From Blastobasis lacticolella (Eukaryota > Arthropoda > Insecta > Lepidoptera > Blastobasidae), in contig LR990059.1 in the NCBI GenBank assembly GCA_905147135.1, positions 14,717,001-14,781,000 on the forward strand: a stretch of 64,000 nt of DNA, read 5' to 3'. A program made the translations under genes and the position numbers. Positions 44,801 to 54,900 of this stretch are shown one piece after another (position 1 is the first letter of the stretch; each line of letters starts with the position of its first letter). A model generated the notes under the pieces. The model did not search any database and had not been told where the DNA came from. It was given only the letters and a program-made list of their open reading frames with translations.

Positions 44801-45017
44801 AAGCGTCTAAAGTGAAGTTGTTAACTTTTGGGCCAGCGGCTGCATATTTAAAAAGCTCGTTTACATAGCAAAGTGACAGTTTAAGAGGTGGTCTGTGGAA
44901 TTTTGCTGTCTTTTAGGACACGTAATTATGCCTCAGGGCGTGGTAACGTCTCGATTTACTCAGACAGGCATGAATTCAGGGCACATTACCTATCCTCAAT
45001 ATCTTGTATATTTTTTA
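41813..45017. other. AT-rich, repeat-poor; no gene seen
   Basis: About 3.2 kb with few recognisable repeats. Frames at 43533-43718 and 44603-44815 have no recognisable product. It may be intergenic or hold distal 3' regulatory DNA of the exchanger gene. Confidence 0.4.
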
Positions 45018-45245
45018 TACGGCATACAAACAGGCAACCGCCGCCTGTGGACATCAGCAATACCAGAAGGCTAATTTATTTAATTACGCAACGCAGTTGC
45101 CAAAAATTCTCTGATTTCAATGATTAAAGTTGGTAGTTTTACGATTTCGTATCATCGATTTAATAGTTTCAGTCTATTGCAATGACGCTTTGTTAGCAAC
45201 TGAAAACATGAAATCGATGATACGGATTCGCAAAAGTAACCATTC
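45018..45245. repeat. LINE tail fragment and palindromic dispersed repeat
   Basis: 45018-45072 is antisense LINE tail (ACGGCATACAAACAGGCAAC, TGTGGACATCAGCAATACCA). 45080-45220 repeats 10745-10885 and folds back: CGTATCATCGATTTAATAG versus CATGAAATCGATGATACG. Confidence 0.55.
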
Positions 45246-45416
45246 CATTCCAATCATGGAAAATAGGATATTACAGGATATTTTTAACTGGGGCAGTATA
45301 AGGTAATTTGACGGCGTAGATGATAGATCTAAACGGTCTTACTCTTTTTGTGTGAAAATAAATTTCGCGTAGTAAAATTTTTTCAAGCGTGAGTAATTTT
45401 TCTCATCGTGTTGACT

Positions 45417-45572
45417 CAGTGGCCCTAGCACAAGTGTGTCCGCGACAAAGGTCGCGCCGCGAGAGAGCGTGAGTCTCTTTCTCTCAATACTAAGACGAAA
45501 GAGATAGCAATACCTATGTCGCGCTTTTTCTCGCTTATCGCGCGCGTGAGCAACTTGTGCTAGGCCTACTGT
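45417..45572. mobile_element. MITE, CTAGCACAAG family, copy 2
   Basis: Inverted relative to copy 1 (6846-6999). Ends GGCCCTAGCACAAGTGTGTC and AACTTGTGCTAGGCC, centre CTCTCAATACTAAGACGAAA. Confidence 0.8.
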
Positions 45573-47010
45573 TTAATGTAAAAATCATTATATAATATGG
45601 AAATAAACTATCTGAACAACGGAAGTTAGTTTTTGCTACATCTTTCTCATACAATCTGTATACAAAACATTTCATCTGCAACATAGGTATCGAATAATAA
45701 TTAATGCTCCATCTGAGTGCACGGTAGTGCTAAGAGCGCAAGAACATTTTACCATTACCATGCTTGCTCATTTACTTACAAAAAAAAAAACTAAAATCTT
45801 AGCAAAAATTTCCCAAATACCAATTCATAATATTGTATTAGGTATTTAACATGATACGGGCCTGTGTCAAGGGCGTCTTGGCTCGCTCATAATTATTACA
45901 GCGTTATATTACGCCACGGACCCATTTCGTGGAGACGTTTATTAAAAGCTACCGATAAGGGAATAGAAAGTCATTAGTATGGTAAATCAGTACCTGTTTA
46001 AGGAGTTAACTATATTAAAAAATAAACAATCGTTTTATACGAATTATTATAAAAGAATAAGTTTCAAAGTTTTATAGGTATCTCGAATATGCATTAGGAA
46101 AAGGTTTCTACGCAATCGAAAATTGTAAGAAAGAAATCGCAGTTCAAACTGAAGCTACAGTTACTATTCAACAACAAAAAAACAGATTTGCACTAAACTA
46201 TGGCAGTAAATTTCGTCCCACTATCTACTAATAAAGGCGAACCATACTTAACACCAAAAGTTTTTATTTAAGTTTGAGATTTTTTTTGTTTTGAGTAAAA
46301 AGGAACGCAAAATTTTAGTTTATTTATTGATGTGAAGCAGTCAAAGTCAAAAATAAAACTAAATAATTAAGTAGGTATGCATATTATTCTTATAATGACA
46401 TAATTTTGTTAATCGTTTTGTCTTTACTGTAATAGTAGTTTTCATAAAAAAGCTGTACCAACTTACATAGGTATCTCACAAAAACGAATCCACTCAAGTA
46501 AAATATTGGATGCGAATAATTTATTGGCGATCACGAACGCGATACCCAAAGATTTATCGCTACATTTCCAGTTAAATTGAATAAAATGGCGTTTAGTTTT
46601 TCGATATTAAGTATGGTGGCTCTTCAACGACCGAACTACGTTGGTGCTTATAATTCAATAAACATATTATCTGTATGTATATTATGTACTAGATGATGGG
46701 GTTTGATAGTGAAAAGTCAGTCATGATGACCGGTCAATGCTTTGCATTTTGGTGAAAACCAATTCAGAATTCAAATATACTTTAATGACAAAAGTGACTT
46801 TTGTAAGTTGATACTGTGATTTATTTAGGTGTTTTGTGTGTGTTTTTAAGCTACTCAGTGACGAGCAGACAGCCCACCTGATGGTAAGCGGTAACTGTTA
46901 CCCACAGCATCTACTATTCGTGCATTAGATTGCAAGTAAAACAATGCAAGCATTGTTGCTTAGCGGCAGTAGTGGTGGTACTCACCAAGGCGGATTCCTC
47001 AAGCTTGAAG
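45573..47010. other. AT-rich; no gene seen
   Basis: 46855-46935 carries GAGCAGACAGCCCACCTGAT and GGTAAGCGGTAACTGTTACC, a LINE 3' UTR scrap. The rest is unrecognised. Confidence 0.4.
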
Positions 47011-47090
47011 GAGTCCTAACACTTGATATAGAGTCCTACCACTTAATACAGAGTCCTATCACTTGATACAGAGTCCAACCACCTGATGTG
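47011..47090 (+). repeat. Tandem array, 4 x 20 bp
   Basis: Units GAGTCCTAACACTTGATATA, GAGTCCTACCACTTAATACA, GAGTCCTATCACTTGATACA and GAGTCCAACCACCTGATGTG in exact 20-bp register. Confidence 0.9.
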
Positions 47091-48460
47091 TTTAGGATAC
47101 TTTACAAGCATCAAACATAATTCATTGCTTAACTACTGTTATCTACTCTCTCTTATTGTTTGTATTGTTTATGAAGCCATGTCTGAAGCTTCATATAACT
47201 GCATTTTGTATAGCTATTTACATTGATTAAAACTATTCGTTTCGTAATATAATTAAATTATATTTGAATCTTTTGTGATTATATGTTTTCCATTCGTATA
47301 TAATTTTGGGTGTGTAAAAAAATATAATCACATAAAATTCAAATACATCTAAAAATTTCTAATTATACATATACATACTTGAACACCGTGATTTAGAAAG
47401 AACAAAATTACTTTTCTATTCGGTATAACTAAATGAAAGAAATGATTTCATGTTCCTAAAAATAAAACAACTGTCAATAAATAATTTTAATTACTTACCT
47501 AAAATTATAGCTAATGAACTAGACAATTATAATTTTTTACGACGGTACCTAAAAATAATGATTCTCCGCGCGAATGTCGTCACCTTCATAATAGGGTTTA
47601 AAATAGCCAATAAATATTTTCTTGAACATTTGGCCATAAAACACTAAAATTATTACACAAAAAAGAGGATAATAAGCGAACGACATTATGTAACATGATT
47701 TTGATAAAACAAAACTGGGGATAACAAAACTAAAATTCCCGTATCGGGGGATAACATTTGGGGGACAACGGAAATGAACCACATATAATCTGTTTAAAGA
47801 AAATACAACAACTTATTACATACACATACGAAAACCGAATAATTTAATTCTCTTCGCTATAATTATTATTAAAATGCATATAATTTTCGTAAATCTTATC
47901 ACCTAAACATACCACAGCCTCCAAGGCTACCATTATTTTTGTAAGTTTTGAAATTTTATGAGGGACTAAGAAAATGTTAATATGCACAATCAAGGTTTGT
48001 TATTCTGCCAACAATTTGATTTACAATTTGGTCATCTAATAGATTTCAATTGTAAACTAAACGACGTACTTTATTTTTATTATGTATACAAATATCATGC
48101 ACCTTCTATTCTAAATAATTGTTTTTGACAGGATATCAAACCCTATTGTGATGTCAACAAGAAGGAAAGACGTTCAAGATTATCTAAATCTAAACATTTG
48201 AGCACGCGATTCTTCTTTTATCGACTCGTACATCTAGTCTAGGTAAGTCTAGGATCTTCTAGAATATTCTGGATTTTCATTCTTAAAATTTGATGCCTCA
48301 ATCGATAATACAGTCACACCGTTTATTGACTGTGACTTCTTTCTGATGACACTCTTAATAACATCAAAAATACTCGCATCCATTGCCTGACCAGAAATAT
48401 AAATAAGTTGCCTCCATTTTTAAAATTCTTATGCGCTTATTCCATTTGTCTAAATTCAGT
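47091..48460. other. AT-rich; candidate Calx 3' UTR or downstream DNA
   Basis: No gene seen on either strand. For the minus-strand Calx transcript, an AATAAA signal (TTTATT on the plus strand) occurs at 48322-48327, about 435 bp after the stop codon. Others occur farther on. Confidence 0.4.
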
Positions 48461-48640
48461 AGCAAACCGCGTGACAGCAAATAAAAGTGGAATGTACTGC
48501 TCATAAAATAAGGTCAATTTTTTAATCACTCCTGAAAAGTGGAGTGACGCGTAACATAAAATAAATTATACAAAAATGGACCTTATTCTAAGAGCAATAC
48601 ATTCCACTCTAATTATCTGCTCTTACGCTTTTCGCTTCTG
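48461..48640. mobile_element. Palindromic MITE in the probable Calx 3' UTR
   Basis: The left half (GCGTGACAGCAAATAA, AGTGGAATGTACTGCTCATA, AATAAGGTCAATTTTT) is the reverse complement of the right half (TGGACCTTATTCTAAGAGCA, ATACATTCCACT, TAATTATCTGCTCTTACGC). A short spacer holds GGAGTGACGCG. It lies about 120 bp past the stop codon. Confidence 0.7.
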
Positions 48641-48760
48641 AATTATACGACTGAATTCAGCCAAAAGTATTAAGCGCATTACACTGGCAACAGCAAGTAA
48701 CAGAAACACTCCAACTTGACACACTTGACAGACCTCATATATTATCTCAGTTCCATCTTT

Positions 48761-48965
48761 CTAGAATCCCGGTATGATGTCATAGGCCTCTAAACTGGAC
48801 ATGGTCAGGTAGAGAAGCCAAAGGGAGAAAAAGAACATCGATGTGACAGTCTTTATGGTCTTAGGTCCACCCAACTCGCCGCCTATGGACTTCCTCCTCC
48901 TCAGAACGAGCAGCAGCACGGCGAGGCAAGCTTCGCTGCAGTACATGGTGACGCTGAAGGCGAGA
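48761..48965 (-). CDS. Calx: Calx terminal exon
   Basis: The acceptor CACAG precedes T-CTC-GCC. The first T completes an Asn codon. Encodes LAFSVTMYCSEACLAVLLLV, LRRRKSIGGELGGPKT, and TSMFFFSLWLLYLTMSSLEA ending IIPGF plus a stop at 48761-48763. The GGELGGP and SSLEAY blocks are conserved NCX C-terminal motifs, and two transmembrane helices are evident. Confidence 0.95.
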
Positions 48966-51900
48966 CTGTGAAAGGGTTAACAAGGTTTCAATGAGGTAAA
49001 TAAAAACTAGGTAGTCCCTTTGCATACTTTTTGTATGACGAAAGAAACTCCTTTTAAGATATGCTGTCAAATGATGCATGTAACTTTCGGATATATTACG
49101 TGAATACGTGACTAACGTGTGTGCCCAAAAACAACAGCTTTAGAAGTAGAATTCTCTAGCATCATATCACACAATATTGCGAATACAAAAGGGCACGCTC
49201 ATTATGTTTTACATGCCCTGTCGTCGCCATAGAAATTGAATTATAAGGCCTGTCCTCCTTACGGAGATCATTGCAGCAGTCATTATTTTTGTCATTGCAG
49301 CAGGCACACTTTCATTGTCATATATATGGCACTACAAACATAGGTACAAATTAAAAATGTGTAACACCAATCACAGTTTTTATAAGTAAAAGCAGTATCT
49401 GTCGCCTATAATGTTATATCATACGTATGCAAGAGAGCAGGTGTGTTATCACCGCGAGGACTAAAAATGTACGAAAATTCAGGAAAACCCAAAATACGTT
49501 ATAGACGGCAATTACCAACTTCCAGCAGAGCGATGATTTTATTCCACAGTCGCCTAGTAGTACAATTGTTGTATGGGTAACGATAATTCAGTTCAGGTGC
49601 GGTTCAAGGCCAGGTGCTTTGGAATTCGACATACAAAACGCTCAATCAAATAGAATCGACTATCGAATAGAATCATCACTGTAAATTCACTTACGTGACG
49701 AATCATCTGCTAAATATAATTCGTGATTTCATGCAATGCCTCACCATGGCCGATGAAGAACCCATGTCCCAGATATCGATGCAGTTATCAGAACGATCAA
49801 AATACATACATATACCGTCTGTTTGTTTTCGCATGATTTTCACTTACTTGCCGGGATCAACCAAGAACTTCTCGCCCCTAGTCCAGTGCACCACAGCTGC
49901 CACCGTCCACGCCACCCCGATGCCAAGGAACACGTTGACAGCATTTGAACCAGTCACGTTTCCCACAGACGCGTCAGCGTACTTGTCTTGTATCGCTGCC
50001 ACTTTGCTGGCGAAGGTGTCTGGTGGGGCAAACGTTTTGGTGTTAACAATAGTCTCAGCCATATATGTGGATTCATTTGCAATAGATGGCCAAAGTCAAT
50101 TTTTTTTTTATGTTATACGGCAGACAAACAGGCAAGCGGGCCACCTGATGGAAAGGCCACCTGAGGTCACCGCCGCCTATGGACATCAGCAACACCAGGG
50201 GAGTCACTAATGCGTTGCCCGCCTCTGAAGAGACCTCTAATATACCTCTTGAACGATCCCATGTCATAGTCCAAAGGAAACACTGTGGCTGGGAGCTTAT
50301 TCCACATCCGAATCGTACGAGCGAGAAACGTTCTTTCGAACCTTCGCGACGTGACCTGTTGGTCACGACGCGTACGGTCTACGTAGTGAGGATGAGTACC
50401 AAGTCCAAGGTGGGTGGTGCGATGGTGGAATTGATTAGTTATTGTTATTCTGCTTTTTATAGACACTTGTTATTATATTTATAGTTTTATTTATTTATTT
50501 GTTTATTTGCATGCTACATGGTAATATAATGATAGTGAAACTTAAGACGAACAAGCATGTAGCACCCCATGTAGCATGTAGTTTAAAGTATTATACAAAT
50601 CCTTTATAAATACTGGGAGGCTAGCCATGTGATTTTATTTTGACAAGTCAACAAACGTACCTGCGGAAATAAAAATCAATCTAATCCTTACATCCAAGAA
50701 GATCTCGGACTCATAGCGCCACAACTACTACCTTTATGTAAATGCAAAGAGGATGTCAGTGAGGCAATCAAGCTGGACACTCAGACAACTTAGGACAACG
50801 GCACAGGACGAGGAGAGCTGAGCCAAAATAATGGGGGGACAGCTCGCGTCAAAAACGCTACACATGAGCCGATGATCCGCGTGAACGCCGCGGTATCGCA
50901 GCGACAGCGTATTTTGAACTACGGTATTCCATATTAAAATAAGTTTACCTAGGCCACATCCATTCATTACGTCAACTCAAAATGGGGGGATGGGTCCAGC
51001 AAAATCTCAGCAATCTCACTAAACATTATTATCTAAATTAAAAATATTATTTTACAGGAAAAAATTAGTACATAGATAACGCTGAAATATTCATAATTCA
51101 ATAGCAATATATATGAAGCAAAATATATGAAAATATTTTGTTATTTTAAAATTGTGCTTATTATTTTTAAGTACTTTAAGTCTAGGTAAAAAATTCAAAA
51201 TTCTTTTCATGTAAGTGACTTTTTCGGTCTTAAATGAGAATAAAATATCTTTAAACCAAAATCTCGCGTGACGGGAAGAGGGGGAGATCCTAATAAAAAC
51301 ACCTCATGTAATTAATAGACGGCGCCCTATCGGACACAGACGTCCTTGTCACTACGACAGAATTAGAGTTCATTATTCCGAATTTTCAGGTCTGAACTGG
51401 GGTTTTTTAGTATGATAGGTACTGTTTACAGCTGTCTGCGGCAAATAACGTACATCAGCTATTTCGGCTTTGTCGACCTCGTAAAACAAACGAAACGTAC
51501 TAAAATTTTATCTTATCTTGAACTTTACGGTACCCGCTTTCCGCACATATTGTAATGATTGTGACCTTCTATATGAAGGAAATAAAGAATGTCATGACAC
51601 ATCTCTCTTTTCGTAGGCCTGCTGGAAGAGATAACTAAAATCTGGCTGGTTTGTCTTATTTGGTTATGGAAATTCATTCTATGTATTTTTTTACAAAACA
51701 AGATATCTATAGACAATGTGCGTAGCGTGATTGACGCGTCAAGTCGTGATTTTGGGTATTGTTTATTCACCAAATAAGACAAGTCAGTCTGGACGGATCA
51801 TAGTGTCTGTTGTGTACTGTATAATTTGTAAATACATTGTAAATGAATTAACTAATGTTTGCAGTTTAATTTTTTTATTGCCTATGGTGGCACACGGACG

Positions 51901-54900
51901 GACGGTCCACCTAATACAAAGTGGCCATCGTCGTCCAGGACATCTGCAACCTAAGGGTAGCGGATGCGGTGCCAGCCTTTGAGGTACCTGTAGACATGCC
52001 TTTTAAAGAACCCCATATAAATGCAGAGGAAAGACTTCAGGAGGGCGCTCATTCCACATCCTACACGTGCGTGGTAAAAAGGCTCGTACTTGTCCGTTAG
52101 TTGGTACCTGGTATACTAGTCCCGAGTGCCACGAACACGATGGCGGTGACGGAGTCCTTGATCCCGAGCGTGCAGCCGAAGTGGGAAGCCACGTCGCCGA
52201 TGACGGCGGTCACCAGACCGATGCAGATGATGGAGACCACGAAGCAGACGTAGCCGCCGCCGATGTCTGGGGGTTATCAGGGTATGTTAGGGCCTGGTTA
52301 TATAATACATTGCCGCTTTAACAAGGTATGATTTGGTCACGTGCTGCGTAAGCAAAGAGATTGGAAAGCTACCTTCATGTTTATGTAGAGTGGCCCTCGG
52401 GGATAAAATTCATGCCATGCTGTCAGCGTGACAAGTAATTTGGTTATCAGACACAAATTTGTGAACAAACGATTCAGTTTATGTATTGGCAAAATTATTT
52501 ATTATTTTGTGAAAACATCGACAATTCATAATTACCTATTTAATCCCAAGATATATGTAAAATTAATTTGGGTCGGGCGTGTGATAGTGATGTGTTCGTT
52601 GCTTTTCCCCAGAGTCGACGTAAACAAAAAATACCTATTTATCACGAAGAGTGGAAAAATTGGGGGAGATCGTTCACTGAAATAATAGATGAGCTTTGAA
52701 ATTTGTAAGTAACTTACTCTGGCCAACTTGATCTGATTTTAAATTGATGAGTTTTCCCTATTTATCTCTAATATTCTACATAGTTTTCCATTAGTACTAG
52801 TCGGCAGCGGCTTTAACCCACGCGCAGTTCGGATCTCTGTAAACAATCAACTTTCCCGCGGGAACTTATAACTTTCCCGGGATAGAAGTGACCTATGTCA
52901 CTGGGAATAATGTAGCTGCCTTTTAATGGAAGTTATTTAAAAAAATGGTCCAGTACTTTTTGATTTAATTTATTCGGAAGGATGATGCCGTAGGATAACT
53001 CTATTCTTTCAAAACTGTCCTCCACAACTGTCAATCATGCTACAAATGTCATTGAGACTCCTAAGAACAAATTAATCAATTTTTATCAATATTTTCCGGG
53101 TTCTAAAATGACTTTGATACTTTAAATTATTTCATTTTTCTTGACCCATTTTGATCGGCCTGTTTAAGTACGGTAGCGATGAGCAATCCATAAGACCAAT
53201 AAATATGGATTGAACGTCTAGTAAAAATACAAATTAAAAAATTGGTTGACACCACAGGTGACCGAAGAGATAGCAGCTACCTCTGCTATTCAGAGAGGTA
53301 ATGCTGCCAGCATCTTGGTACGCTTCCACACGGCCCAAATCGCTTACAATTTTAAGTTAATTAATTTAATTTTTGGTCTTTTTATTGTACTTACATATAT
53401 AATTTTTATGTTAGTTGTTATATCAAATAAATCCTTTGAAGAACCAATTTAGAAGCTATTGCCAGGCAAGTTATTATTTACAATAAACTAGCGTAGTTTG
53501 AAACTGTTTAGACTTTCAACTATCCCACGCCGGCCCGTGTAGTTCGGATAATAGGTATTTTCGGTTACTCGGGAATTCGATTAGAAATCCTATTAGTGAA
53601 AGAATTTCGGAAAGCTTTCAATCAATTTGATTGAATGAGGATCGCCTCCTACATCCAAACGTTACTTTTATTATTGTTATTAGTTTAGAGAGGTAAATAA
53701 CAGTATTAAGTATAGTTTTATGAATTTTTATGTATGTTACAAAGTATGATTATAAGACTTTCGTGGTTATTCACTATACTTTTATCGGGTTTATTACCAC
53801 GGTTAGTATTATTTTTAAATTGATATTTTTATGAACTAGGTATATTATTATGTAATAATTTATCAATTTATCTACAAATGGTCTTCCTGGAAGCTGCTTC
53901 CTAAGCTCTATTTGGCCATAGCTTTACATTAAATAAATAAATTTATATAAATAATTACAAATAAATTACGAAGTTAATATCAAAATGGTCGCGTAGTGTA
54001 CTTATAGTATATAGAGACATTTTCGACATACCTAGGCAGCGTCATTTGGAAACTAAAAGTAGCTTCGAAGTTTTTTTACTCATCGACTTGCAAACGAACA
54101 GACAGCCTGATGGTAAGTGGTAACTATCGCCCGTGACATCTATGACTTATGCAATAATATGTCACTGTGAGGACTAAGCTGATGTGCTTGCCTGTAATAT
54201 TAAGAACTAGAGGACCCGGCGTGACTTCGTTCGCGTACACCGACTTTACCCCTATCTACCTTTTGTTCTTGGTTATAAACTTTCCTCTTGAATCACTCCA
54301 TCTATTGTTGAAAACCGCATCAAAATCCGTTGCGTAGTTTAAAAGATATAAGAGTACACAGATACAGGGAGAGACGGCGGGAAGTGACTTTGTTAAATTT
54401 TTTTTTCGGTGAATGAACAACATCTTTAACTTCATAAAAAACAAATTACAACATTGGAAGCCAATCATAGATCCACACTTATATGATACTAATTGAAACT
54501 TATACTATGTAAATAAATACACAAAAGGACGTACCTGTAGGAGGAACGAAGGCGAAGATAATCTTCCAGAAGAGAGTCACCACGTGCAGGATGTAGTCAG
54601 ACCACGACGGCGGCTCGTCGGGGTCGTCAGAGCCTGGGTAGCAACAAAATTTTTAGTCAATTGCGAAAGGAGGAGGGTTATATCGCTAGAGGTTATAATT
54701 TTGAAATTCGTAAAATTCTATCTGTTAAGGCTAGCTTCGCCCGAGCGCGATCCATACAAACATATCATATTATATGTTCAATGTTATGCTATTCGTAAAT
54801 TTCGTATAGATACGTGATCTAGAAAGCAATATCTAGGTATGCTTGTGGTTTTTCAGATTTACGTTAAAATATATCGGTTCAAAGTCACACGGGGTTTAAA

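Larger units (their letters stand above)
50020..52107 (-). other. Calx intron, repeat-rich
   Basis: Carries LINE fragments at 50105-50466 and 51870-52085. 50730-51000 (ACAACGGCACAGGACGAGGA, CGCCGCGGTATCGCAGCGAC) looks repeat-like but is not identified. 51647-51785 has short inverted ends (GTTTGTCTTATTTGG / CCAAATAAGACAA). Confidence 0.6.

Noticed and set aside
49695..50210. 171-codon plus-strand frame
   Set aside because: Runs antisense across a Calx exon, its splice sites and a LINE fragment; no coherent product.
52067..52321. 84-codon plus-strand frame
   Set aside because: Antisense shadow of a Calx exon.
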